Shown here: in pieces, positions 14,559 through 21,445 of the stretch
Layout: every line of letters begins with the position of its first letter
Position numbering within the stretch: the first letter of the stretch is position 1
DNA from: Candidatus Pacearchaeota archaeon
GTDB lineage: Archaea > Nanobdellota > Nanobdellia > Pacearchaeales > GW2011-AR1
Assembly (NCBI GenBank): GCA_016867035.1
Contig: VGKO01000006.1
Location: forward strand, 1 to 32,729
Direction: 5' to 3'
DNA: 32,729 bases
Notes under the pieces: generated by a model
Databases searched by the model: none
What the model was told of the DNA's origin: nothing
The model's input: only the letters and a program-made list of their open reading frames with translations
Position numbers and translations under genes: made by a program

Positions 14559-15764
14559 CTAAACTTCGCCTCGTTTCTTAGCAAAACTACTCGCAACCAA
14601 TAATGGAAACAAAAGAGTAGCATCACCGAAAACTTTGATGTTTTCAGAATTAGGTAGAATTTTACCCCAACTAATTGCTTCTTCAGGCAAAGCTCCTGCA
14701 TCGCTTCCATCAAATTCTTGAGCATTGTTAATGTAAACCGCATAATCTAACCCATTCCTTAGCATATTTGCATTTAGTATTGCATGTTTTATTATTCCAG
14801 AACCAAGAATAATTGCTCCTGATTTTTTTAATCCAATTGTTGTGTTATTAAACCATACGACATCCTCGGTTATGTCTATTTTAAAGTCCGGATGTTTAAA
14901 TTTAAAAAAATAAATATTATCGCCTAAAGCTCCATCTAGTATAGAAGGACAGTAAACGGGGATTTTGTTTTTCCAAGCCCAATAATATATTGATTTAGAA
15001 TTATTTATTTTTTCTCCTAGCTTCCAAATAATATCTAAAGGGGTTATAATTCTGCCTGTTCTTTTTTGTTCTTGATAAAAATATTCTAATATCGGTTGAA
15101 AGAACTCTTCAAATTCAATATATCTTTGATTTGGGGCAAAGATATTTCCTATTCTATTAATTCCTTTTTTTCTTAATTCTGCGCCATTAGCTCGGAAATC
15201 GCCTAATCTAAAATTACCTAAGCACTTTATTATATCTTCTTCAATTCCTCCTGTTGTTGTAACGCAGACATTAACTTTTTTATTTTGAACTAAAAATCTA
15301 ATTATATCTCGTAATCCAGAACTAATCATATTCGAAGTATAACCTAAGAAAATAAATGCCTGATTTTTTATCATATTGTTAGTTATCTCAATTGCTCGCG
15401 CAAAATGAGAAGCCTGAAAGCCTGTTGTAGCATAATTTTTTATTAATTGCTCGTAGTCTAGTGGTTTATCAAAATTATATCCTTCAATAATTTGTCCTTT
15501 TACTTCTTGAGATTTTCTTAAAATATTCTTCTTGGCTATTCTCTCATTATTTTTTAAGTTTTGATTTGATTTTTTTGATTTATTAATTTTATTTGTATGT
15601 AATAGCTGCGAATCTGCTTCAATTTCTTTGTCTTTTAAGTCTGAGTTTAGTAAATCTGTTCCTAAGTAGATTCTTTTTTTGTTGACTCTGTTTTTTTCTC
15701 TTATAGACAGGACTCGATAGTAATATTTTTTGTTATTCCTTTCTTTTATTTCTGTATATGCCAT
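14559..15764 (-). CDS. dys: deoxyhypusine synthase with extra N-terminal domain
   Basis: Transfers an aminobutyl group from spermidine to a lysine of eIF5A, the first step of hypusine formation. The start is ATG 15762-15764 (401 residues), supported by a TATA box at 15784-15795. Residues from about 88 onward are the full enzyme: TTGFQASHFARAIEI, the NAD-binding VTTTGGIEEDIIK, and the catalytic lysine in SGIIKHAILNANMLRNG (about K326) with NAQEFDGSDAG. Residues 1-40 are an added domain (YTEIKERNNKKYYYRV, then KRIYLGTDL), which I have seen at the start of other DPANN proteins. A Lys/Asn-rich linker joins the two. Confidence 0.93.
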   Translation of the reverse strand: MAYTEIKERNNKKYYYRVLSIREKNRVNKKRIYLGTDLLNSDLKDKEIEADSQLLHTNKINKSKKSNQNLKNNERIAKKNILRKSQEVKGQIIEGYNFDKPLDYEQLIKNYATTGFQASHFARAIEITNNMIKNQAFIFLGYTSNMISSGLRDIIRFLVQNKKVNVCVTTTGGIEEDIIKCLGNFRLGDFRANGAELRKKGINRIGNIFAPNQRYIEFEEFFQPILEYFYQEQKRTGRIITPLDIIWKLGEKINNSKSIYYWAWKNKIPVYCPSILDGALGDNIYFFKFKHPDFKIDITEDVVWFNNTTIGLKKSGAIILGSGIIKHAILNANMLRNGLDYAVYINNAQEFDGSDAGALPEEAISWGKILPNSENIKVFGDATLLFPLLVASSFAKKRGEV

Positions 15765-15771
15765 ATTTTTT

Positions 15772-15813
15772 GTACGTCCACATGGTTTAAAAATCTTTGG
15801 TTTGTGGACGTAC
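15772..15813. promoter_or_regulatory. 11-bp perfect inverted repeat flanking the dys TATA box (possible operator)
   Basis: GTACGTCCACA (15772-15782) is repeated inverted as TGTGGACGTAC (15803-15813) with a 20-base gap. The dys TATA box (GATTTTTAAACC on the minus strand, 15784-15795) lies in the gap. A protein bound to the arms would cover the promoter. The divergent TATA box GTATAAATATC (15826-15836) lies 13 bases beyond. Confidence 0.7.
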
Positions 15814-15825
15814 GAGCTTACATAA

Positions 15826-15836
15826 GTATAAATATC
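15826..15836 (+). promoter_or_regulatory. TATA box of the 15856 gene
   Basis: GTATAAATATC lies 25 bases (centre) before ATG 15856. This favours that ATG over the in-frame TTG at 15847 as the start of a leaderless mRNA. Confidence 0.6.
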
Positions 15837-15855
15837 TTTTTTTCTTTTGTTAAAC

Positions 15856-16134
15856 ATGCAAATCCCAGGTAATCCTTTTTCAAGAGAAGATGCAGTGGTA
15901 AGATTCTCTAATAGTTTAAGATATACTGGCAGCAAGAGCAGATTACCCCCAAGACCTAATCCTGGGCAAAACCCGAGAGCCGGACAAAGAAAATATGTTC
16001 CTATGCCTCTTCTTCCGCTACCCCGAAAAAACTATATAAGTCCCCTAGAAGGTGCATTAATAGGAGTGATTGTAATCTTGGGCACTATTGGAGTTTATCT
16101 GGCTTATCAGGTATTCAAATCATATTCAGAATAA
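15856..16134 (+). CDS. tail-anchored small protein, unknown function
   Basis: The product has 92 residues. The first 60 are polar, with many Pro, Arg and Gly residues (SRLPPRPNPGQNPRAGQRKY), and probably unstructured. A single membrane helix fills about 66-85 (GALIGVIVILGTIGVYLAY) with a short tail, the layout of a tail-anchored protein with its N-terminus in the cytoplasm. No family recognised. It is divergent from dys and shares the control region with the inverted repeat at 15772-15813, so the two may be regulated together. Confidence 0.7.
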   Translation: MQIPGNPFSREDAVVRFSNSLRYTGSKSRLPPRPNPGQNPRAGQRKYVPMPLLPLPRKNYISPLEGALIGVIVILGTIGVYLAYQVFKSYSE

Positions 16135-16139
16135 TTTTT

Positions 16140-17342
16140 CTATTTTACCTTAACATTTCTATCTGCTTTTTCGTAGGTTTTCTTTACTTTATCTAATAGT
16201 TGCTTAAATTTTCTTTGTTTTATTGCTTTTCTGGCTTGGAGCATTAAATCTTGAAGATAAAATAAATTATGATAGGTTGCTAAGTACATTCCTACTGCTT
16301 CTTGTTGTTTTAATTGATATCTTATATAAGCTCTAGAAAAGTTTTTACAAACTTTGCACTTACAGTTTTTATCTAAAGGGCTTGAGTCTTTTTCGTAAAT
16401 CTTGCGGTCTAACCTTAGTTTACCTTGGCTTGTTAGAATTGTTGCGTGCCTTGCATTTTGAGTTGGGAATCTTGAGTCAAACATGTCTACTCCTCTTGAA
16501 ATAGCTTGTAATAACTCGATGGGATTTCCTGCGCCCATTAAATAAACTGGCTTATTCTCCGGAATAATTTTTTTACAAGTCTCCACCATTTTCATTTCTT
16601 GTTCAATAGACTCGCCAAGCGCCAATCCGCCAATAGAGTAGCCATCAAAATTTAATTTTACTAAGTCATTAGAAGATTGCTTTCTTAAATCCTCGTGAAT
16701 TCCTCCTTGAATAATTCCCCACAATAATTGCTTTTTATTCTTGGTTTTAGATTTTTGTAATAAATCGTGTTCTTTTTTACATCTTTCTGCCCATTGGGTT
16801 GTTCTTTCTATTGCTAATTTAACTTGAGACTTTGAATGTTCCATTAAGGGCATGGTATCTAAGCACATGGCAATATCTGAATCCAAGTCAATTTGGATTT
16901 GCATATCTTTTTCAGGAGTTATAAAAATTGTTTTATTTTCAAAAGGGTCTTTGAAGTAAACTCCTCTTTCATCGCTTTTTATATATAGGCTTGGAGAATA
17001 CATTTGAAAACCTCCAGAATCAGTTACATTTATTCCTTTAAAGTTCATGAATTTTTTTATTCCCCCAAGTTGTTTAATAAAACTTTCTCCTGGACGAAGA
17101 TGAAGAATAAAAGTATTAGATATAACGGCATTGCAATTCATTTCCTTTAATTCTAAGCTTGAAATATGTTTTACTGCTGTTTTTGTTGCAACAGGCATAA
17201 AAAAAGGAGTTTCAATATTTCCGGACTTTGTTTTTATAATTCCTGTTCGGGCTTTTGTTTGCTTATCTTTTGCTAGAATTTTGAAACAGGAGTTATTCTG
17301 TTTATTATTTTTATTTTTGGTTGGTGATTTTTGTTTTTTCAT
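16140..17342 (-). CDS. tgt: tRNA-guanine transglycosylase, bacterial type
   Basis: Exchanges a guanine in tRNA for a 7-deazaguanine base. The 400 residues have the bacterial/eukaryotic TGT pattern: TFILHLRPG (about 77-85), D108 in DSGGFQ, GGLALGE (238-244), the nucleophile D289 in GVDMFD, FPTQNARH, and zinc ligands C327, C329, C332 with H358 (HNL). The archaeal archaeosine enzyme is longer, has a PUA domain and different motifs, and none of that is here. A leucine (L242) stands where bacterial enzymes usually have valine in the base-binding loop. The ATG overlaps the TGA of the upstream gene (ATGA). The N-terminal ~18 residues are Lys/Asn-rich and may not belong to the core. Confidence 0.92.
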   Translation of the reverse strand: MKKQKSPTKNKNNKQNNSCFKILAKDKQTKARTGIIKTKSGNIETPFFMPVATKTAVKHISSLELKEMNCNAVISNTFILHLRPGESFIKQLGGIKKFMNFKGINVTDSGGFQMYSPSLYIKSDERGVYFKDPFENKTIFITPEKDMQIQIDLDSDIAMCLDTMPLMEHSKSQVKLAIERTTQWAERCKKEHDLLQKSKTKNKKQLLWGIIQGGIHEDLRKQSSNDLVKLNFDGYSIGGLALGESIEQEMKMVETCKKIIPENKPVYLMGAGNPIELLQAISRGVDMFDSRFPTQNARHATILTSQGKLRLDRKIYEKDSSPLDKNCKCKVCKNFSRAYIRYQLKQQEAVGMYLATYHNLFYLQDLMLQARKAIKQRKFKQLLDKVKKTYEKADRNVKVK

Positions 17343-17662
17343 TTTATTTTTAATAGCTTGAATTCTTTTAATATTTCATATTTTTTTATGTAATGAGTTT
17401 CAATAAAGGGTTCACCCAGATTACAAAAATTTGCTTCCTCGCCTAAACCATCGCGAGATAAATATAGGGCTGTTCTATTTTCATTTGTGCCAAAGACCAG
17501 TCCGGTTTTTACTTCTAATCCAGTTAAAGGATAATTTACAGTAACAATTGCTACATGAATGGCTGGAAATCTTTTTGAACCTGCTCTTAATTCTTGCTCA
17601 GAGATTATGGGCAGGGCTTGCAAAATTTGTTTTAGGTTCGGTTTTTGATTTCTTTCGTCCAT
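17339..17662 (-). CDS. hypothetical protein coupled to tgt
   Basis: A 107-residue soluble protein, apparently of alternating strands (FPAIHVAIVTVNYPLTGLEV, then GLVFGTNENRTALYLSRDG), with a charged C-terminal helix. One cysteine. No family recognised. Its TGA overlaps the ATG of tgt by the ATGA arrangement, so translation of the two is probably coupled. That tight link makes a role in the same tRNA modification or in handling its base substrate worth considering, although nothing in its sequence shows it. Confidence 0.72.
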   Translation of the reverse strand: MDERNQKPNLKQILQALPIISEQELRAGSKRFPAIHVAIVTVNYPLTGLEVKTGLVFGTNENRTALYLSRDGLGEEANFCNLGEPFIETHYIKKYEILKEFKLLKIK

Positions 17663-17714
17663 TTTGATAATTGAGTTATTACTCCCATTATTAAAGAAAA
17701 ATTGAGGTTATAAA

Positions 17715-18062
17715 CTAATCACTTGTGTCTCGTGAGCTTACAGCCCCTGCGGGTGCGTCTTTTGGGTAAGGGCATTGACAAGTCTCGGTTGTTCCCAGAT
17801 TAAGATAAATTCTTTTATAATGTGGACATTCTCTCTCCAAACACATCGGCACTACAGCACGAGGTAATAATCCCCTATGAAAGGGATAATCGCAGAAATC
17901 AATAAATCTTCCCAGTTGATCTTTACCGGGTTGATAAGGCATAATCCTTGGTCTTCTACCTTCGTCCTTTTCTGTCTTAGTGAATGCATGTCCTCCACAT
18001 TTTTTTCTTCTATGTTTCATTTTGGATTTTAACAGAACTCTTTCCCTTGGATGCTTTTTCAT
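17715..18062 (-). CDS. small basic Cys-rich protein
   Basis: A 115-residue protein, strongly basic at the N-terminus (KKHPRERVLLKSKMKHRRKK) and with six cysteines. Probable metal ligands are C22, C57 (DFCDYPF), the pair in MCLERECPHY and the pair in TCQCPYP. The pattern suggests one or two zinc sites and nucleic-acid binding. No family recognised. A TATA-like segment in 18071-18088 (GGGTTTAAAAATATATGG on the plus strand) lies about 20 bases before ATG 18062. A second ATG 15 codons in is possible. It is divergent from the DUF1501 gene at 18161. Confidence 0.7.
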   Translation of the reverse strand: MKKHPRERVLLKSKMKHRRKKCGGHAFTKTEKDEGRRPRIMPYQPGKDQLGRFIDFCDYPFHRGLLPRAVVPMCLERECPHYKRIYLNLGTTETCQCPYPKDAPAGAVSSRDTSD

Positions 18063-18160
18063 GTATCTTTGGGTTTAAAAATATATGGTTTTGTTGTAAC
18101 TTCTGTGTTATAATAAGAATTTAAATAATATCCTTGTATATTAATTTATAATACTCTAAA

Positions 18161-19450
18161 ATGGATAGACGAGATTTTATTAAGGCAAGTGCTTTAGCCG
18201 CGCTTGGGACTTCATTAGGCAGAGCAGATAATCCTCCTCCTGCTAAAGCTAAATCTATAATTCAAGTCTTTTTATGGGGTGGAATGTCTCATACAGATAC
18301 ATGGGATCCTAAAATTAAAGCAGGTTATGATTATACTGGTGAGTTTAGCCAAGAAATTCCCACAAATGTTCCTGAAATAAAACTCGGAGCTTTGTTCCCT
18401 AATCTTGCTAAGCAAGCAGATAAGTTTTCATTAATAAGAAGTATGACTCATAGAAATAATGGGCATGAAACCGCTGCTTATTTAATGCAAACAGGACATC
18501 AGCCAGGAGAAAGACTTGCTTATCCTTCTATTGGTGCAATTTTTGCTTTATTTAAAGGAAAGGACTACAAGGGTTTAATTCCACCTTATATTGTTTTAAC
18601 TCAACCTCAAGGAAGATTTTCAGAAGCAGGATTTTTAGGTCCAAAGTATAAACCTTTTGCAACAGGCGGAGATCCTAATGCAACCCGATTTGAAGTTGAG
18701 GGTGTTGTTGCTCGAGGAATTTCGGATGCTAGGCAATTATCTAGACGAGAATTATTAGGAAATATGAATACCATGCGTCATGCTTATGCTTCTAGTCCGG
18801 TTATTAAGGAAGCTTGGGCTTGCGAGAATGCAGCTTATGATTTAATTTTGGGAAAAGGTAAAGAAGTTTTTGATTTATCTCAAGAAAAACCAGAGTTGCG
18901 AGATAAATATGGTAGATTTACTTTTGGGCAAGATTGTTTGGCTGCTCGAAGACTTGTGGAAGCAGGAGTTCCTTTTGTTTGTATTAATTATCCTGGCGGG
19001 TGGGATACTCATAGTAGTCATTTCGCTACAATGAAGAGACAAGTGCCCCAATTAGATCAAGGACTTGCTACTCTTCTTGAAGATTTGAATAGTCGGGGTT
19101 TATTAGAGAGCACAATTGTTTGGTGCTGTGGGGAATTTGGAAGAACCCCTAAGGTGGATTGGCAACCGCCATGGAATGGTGGAAGAAATCATTATGGAAA
19201 TGTTTTTTCTGTTCTTCTTGCTGGTGGTGGATTTAAAGGAGGACAAATTGTTGGTGCTTCGAACGAAAGAGGAGAAGAAGTTTTAGAACGTCCTGTTTAT
19301 CCTGTTGATTTACTTGGTAGTATTTATCAACTTGCTGGAATAGATCCTCGGGCAAAATTACCTCATCCAGAAGGACTTGAAGCTTATGTTCTTCCTAAAC
19401 CCGATGAGAAGGGCGTTAAATCTGCTGGATTATTAACAGAGATAATGTAG
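18161..19450 (+). CDS. DUF1501 protein with Tat signal
   Basis: A 429-residue member of DUF1501, an alkaline-phosphatase-superfamily group (sulfatase-like fold) common in Planctomycetes and related bacteria, often next to DUF1800 or DUF1549 genes. Residues 1-24 are a twin-arginine signal (RRDFIKASALAALG). Family landmarks follow: IQVFLWGGMSHTDTWDPK (about 35-50), IRSMTHRNNGHETAAYLMQTG, PGGWDTHSSHF and CCGEFGRTPK near 322-331, with metal-type Asp and His residues. The enzyme would act outside the membrane. Its reaction is unknown. No other Tat substrate or partner gene lies beside it. The family is mostly bacterial, so transfer into this archaeal lineage is likely. Confidence 0.93.
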   Translation: MDRRDFIKASALAALGTSLGRADNPPPAKAKSIIQVFLWGGMSHTDTWDPKIKAGYDYTGEFSQEIPTNVPEIKLGALFPNLAKQADKFSLIRSMTHRNNGHETAAYLMQTGHQPGERLAYPSIGAIFALFKGKDYKGLIPPYIVLTQPQGRFSEAGFLGPKYKPFATGGDPNATRFEVEGVVARGISDARQLSRRELLGNMNTMRHAYASSPVIKEAWACENAAYDLILGKGKEVFDLSQEKPELRDKYGRFTFGQDCLAARRLVEAGVPFVCINYPGGWDTHSSHFATMKRQVPQLDQGLATLLEDLNSRGLLESTIVWCCGEFGRTPKVDWQPPWNGGRNHYGNVFSVLLAGGGFKGGQIVGASNERGEEVLERPVYPVDLLGSIYQLAGIDPRAKLPHPEGLEAYVLPKPDEKGVKSAGLLTEIM

Positions 19451-19502
19451 ATTTTGAAAAGATAATTTTACAATCCCTGAAAAATCTGAAAATTTTTATA
19501 TA

Positions 19503-19826
19503 TTAATCTAATGCTTCAATTAAACCATCGTTTTTATCTCGATTTATTTTTGAAGATACCAAATCAATTACCAAGGCTAGTCCTGTTCCTATTGCGGCAG
19601 CAGCAAAATCTTTTGGATCATAAGTGCCCGGCAAGATGCCAAATTTTTGTGCTAATTCGCCAGCGCACATTAAACCTAAGCTTGTTAATGCAGAACTTGC
19701 TTTAGAAAAACCAAGCATTCGGTTTATGAAATATACTCCCCCTGTTAAGAGTACATCTGTAAGATTTCCATTTTTAGCAAGCATATAGCCGCCCATTGAT
19801 GCTGTTGTTTCTGGTAAGTATCTCAT
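19503..19826 (-). CDS. small hydrophobic protein, VanZ-like pattern
   Basis: The protein has 107 residues. Moderately hydrophobic segments lie at about 25-50 and 78-93. The C-terminal part, GTYDPKDFAAAAIGTGLALVI, resembles the D-x-xD..A...G motif of VanZ/DUF2809-type small membrane proteins, a weak match. Unlike most first genes in this window it has a strong ribosome binding site, AGGAGG at 19832-19837, 5 bases before the ATG. It is convergent with the DUF1501 gene. Confidence 0.7.
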   Translation of the reverse strand: MRYLPETTASMGGYMLAKNGNLTDVLLTGGVYFINRMLGFSKASSALTSLGLMCAGELAQKFGILPGTYDPKDFAAAAIGTGLALVIDLVSSKINRDKNDGLIEALD

Positions 19827-19831
19827 TTTTT

Positions 19832-19837
19832 CCTCCT
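19832..19837 (-). promoter_or_regulatory. ribosome binding site of the 19503-19826 gene
   Basis: AGGAGG on the minus strand, 5 bases upstream of ATG 19826. It fixes this start and shows that the mRNA has a leader. Confidence 0.7.
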
Positions 19838-19916
19838 ATTCTACTTATATATGTATTAAGAACTATTTAAACCTTTGTATTTGTAACTACTGTCTAATTA
19901 CAACATAATTGAATAG

Positions 19917-19958
19917 AATGCTCCTGCCGGGATTCTCACCCTCCGTGTTCGAATCCCG
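19917..19958 (-). pseudogene. decayed copy of the tRNA-Glu 3' half
   Basis: Nineteen bases (19917-19935) repeat exactly the 3' end of tRNA-Glu and the adjacent bases (20012-20030), 95 bases away. On the minus strand the fragment ends GAATCCCGGCAGGAGCATT but lacks the 5' half, and its T-arm region is altered. CGGGATTC (19928-19935) also pairs with GAATCCCG (19951-19958). It is either a tRNA remnant, or a 3'-end duplication such as integration leaves. Confidence 0.7.
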
Positions 19959-19991
19959 ATTGTAAATTAGTTTATAGAGAATTGTAGCATA

Positions 19992-20012
19992 TTTACCATC
20001 TACGATGGTAAA
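19992..20012 (-). terminator. perfect 9-bp hairpin right after tRNA-Glu
   Basis: TTTACCATC (19992-20000) and GATGGTAAA (20004-20012) form a perfect 9-bp stem with a 3-nt loop. On the minus strand it begins 2 bases after the tRNA-Glu 3' end. It may end tRNA transcription or mark the 3' trailer for processing. None of the other three tRNAs here has one. Confidence 0.55.
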
Positions 20013-20013
20013 A

Positions 20014-20086
20014 TGCTCCTGCCGGGATTCGAACCCGGGTTCCAGCCTTGAAAGGGCTGTGTCCTTGGCCTCTGGACGACAGGAGC
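20014..20086 (-). tRNA. tRNA-Glu (anticodon TTC)
   Basis: A 73-nt cloverleaf on the minus strand: acceptor GCTCCTG/CAGGAGC, D-stem GTCC/GGAC, anticodon stem CAGCC/GGCTG around CTTTCAA (anticodon TTC, reading GAA and GAG), T-stem CCGGG/CCCGG with loop TTCGAAT, discriminator A, no CCA. All stems pair well and there is no intron. Confidence 0.95.
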
Positions 20087-20208
20087 AGGTATCAAACTTT
20101 TTATTATTTGACTTAATTATTTGTGGTTTTTGGCTTTTAAAAGCTTTGGTTTTCGGTAAGTTTGCTATTGATTTCTTTACCCTAGAGTTAAACAAAAATT
20201 GGAAAAGA

Positions 20209-20218
20209 CTTATAAAAC
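20209..20218 (+). promoter_or_regulatory. TATA box of the 20238 gene
   Basis: CTTATAAAAC is centred 24 bases before ATG 20238. It lies inside the longer frame that would begin at TTG 20199, which argues for the shorter protein and a leaderless mRNA. Confidence 0.6.
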
Positions 20219-20237
20219 CTCTTTTTATGTTATAAGT

Positions 20238-21215
20238 ATGGCTAAATCACCTATGAATAAAGCCGCTGGAAAAAACTTCAAGATAAATGATTTAATTTTC
20301 AAAGAACTTCTTAGAAGACCACACTCTCTTGAAGGCAAGAATAAAGTTTACAATATCGCAGATTCTAAGTTTTGGTATCTTACTCCAGAACAAGCACAAG
20401 CTTTTTTAGATTTAGAAAAAAAAGACAAATTTCAGCAATCTGTTGTAAAAAAAGAAAATGATTTGCTTCAATCTGGATTTAAGGAAATATTTCCAATGAT
20501 AGCCGGTAAAAAATTAAATATTATTGATTTGGGTTGTGGAGACGGAAAAAAAGCAAAAGTTTTAGTTGAGCAATTCAAAGACAAATCTAAATTAAGATAT
20601 TGTCCAATTGATATTAGTCATTATATGATTGAAAAAGCAATTAATACTTTTTCCGGTTCAAATTTAAAAAAAATTCCAGTTCATTGGAATGTTTCTTCTT
20701 TTGAAAATATAGAGAATATTTCAGAAATGTTGAGAAAAAGCAATTTCACAACAAATTTATTCCTACTTCTTGGAGGAACAATTGAGAATTCAGAATTGCA
20801 TGAACTTTTAGATGAAATAAGGGGGGCTATGAGGGATTCAGACTGCCTTGTTATAGGTAATAAGGTTACAGAAGTAAATCCTTCTGTTGTAGTTAAATAT
20901 TATAATGCTGCCAAGTATATTGACGATTTATTATTTAAAACGATTAACCAACTTGGATTTGATAAAAAAGAAGTAAGTTATAGCTCCAGATTCAGAGGGC
21001 AAAGAATAGAAATGTTTTACACTATTAAGAATGCAAGAACTATTGAATCTAGTGGAAGAAAGATTGAATTTAAGCAAGGCGATAAAATAATAGTAGCTTA
21101 TTCTTATAAGTATAGTCAAGATGCTCTTTTAGGGTGGCTTAATCTTTACTTTAGTTTTGTACAACCCCTCGTTTCGAAAGATAAAAGTTATATCCTTGTT
21201 TTATGTAAGAAGTAG
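20238..21215 (+). CDS. EgtD-like SAM-dependent methyltransferase
   Basis: A 325-residue protein (start ATG 20238) matching the histidine-specific methyltransferase family (EgtD, DUF2260). The SAM-binding motif is IIDLGCGDGKKAKVL at about 92-106 and the acidic loop is PIDISHYMIEKA. FLLLGGTIENSE corresponds to the family's LG.t.gN segment, and VAYSYKYSQD near the end matches the conserved E/A-SYKYS motif. In bacteria and fungi EgtD makes hercynine on the way to ergothioneine. No egtB or other ergothioneine gene is nearby, so the substrate is open; relatives also modify protein histidines or diphthamide intermediates. Confidence 0.8.
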   Translation: MAKSPMNKAAGKNFKINDLIFKELLRRPHSLEGKNKVYNIADSKFWYLTPEQAQAFLDLEKKDKFQQSVVKKENDLLQSGFKEIFPMIAGKKLNIIDLGCGDGKKAKVLVEQFKDKSKLRYCPIDISHYMIEKAINTFSGSNLKKIPVHWNVSSFENIENISEMLRKSNFTTNLFLLLGGTIENSELHELLDEIRGAMRDSDCLVIGNKVTEVNPSVVVKYYNAAKYIDDLLFKTINQLGFDKKEVSYSSRFRGQRIEMFYTIKNARTIESSGRKIEFKQGDKIIVAYSYKYSQDALLGWLNLYFSFVQPLVSKDKSYILVLCKK

Positions 21216-21278
21216 CTTTGCCCCTATCTTAGACATAGAAGAATATTTAAAAACTCTCTAACTCGTATTTTTATGTAT

Positions 21279-21434
21279 GAGCCCATAGCTCAGCCCGGTT
21301 AGAGCACCGCTCTTATAAGTGTAGACTTCGCTAGAAGTTTATTTTCAAGCATCCGGTTGCGGGAATTGCAAAAACCCGCTGGCGGTTGTTGCTAAGAAAG
21401 GCGGGGGTCCCAAGTTCAAATCTTGGTGGGCTCA
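21279..21434 (+). tRNA. tRNA-Ile (anticodon TAT) with 81-nt intron
   Basis: Exons 21279-21317 and 21399-21434 join to a 75-nt cloverleaf: acceptor GAGCCCA/TGGGCTC, D-arm GCTC..GAGC, anticodon stem CCGCT/GGCGG with loop CTTATAA (anticodon TAT, decoding AUA), T-arm CCAAG TTCAAAT CTTGG, discriminator A. The intron (21318-21398) lies at the canonical site after base 37. A bulge-helix-bulge is visible: CTTA (21312-21315) pairs with TAAG (21393-21396), with 3-nt bulges TAA and AAA and cuts after the second base of each. The rest of the exon sequence resembles archaeal tRNA-Ile. The 3' end overlaps an ATG at 21434. Confidence 0.93.
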
Positions 21435-21445
21435 TGCAAATAAAG

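Noticed and set aside
19917-19958. a second complete tRNA gene
   Set aside because: Only the 3' end is present and the T-arm and 5' half are missing or altered.
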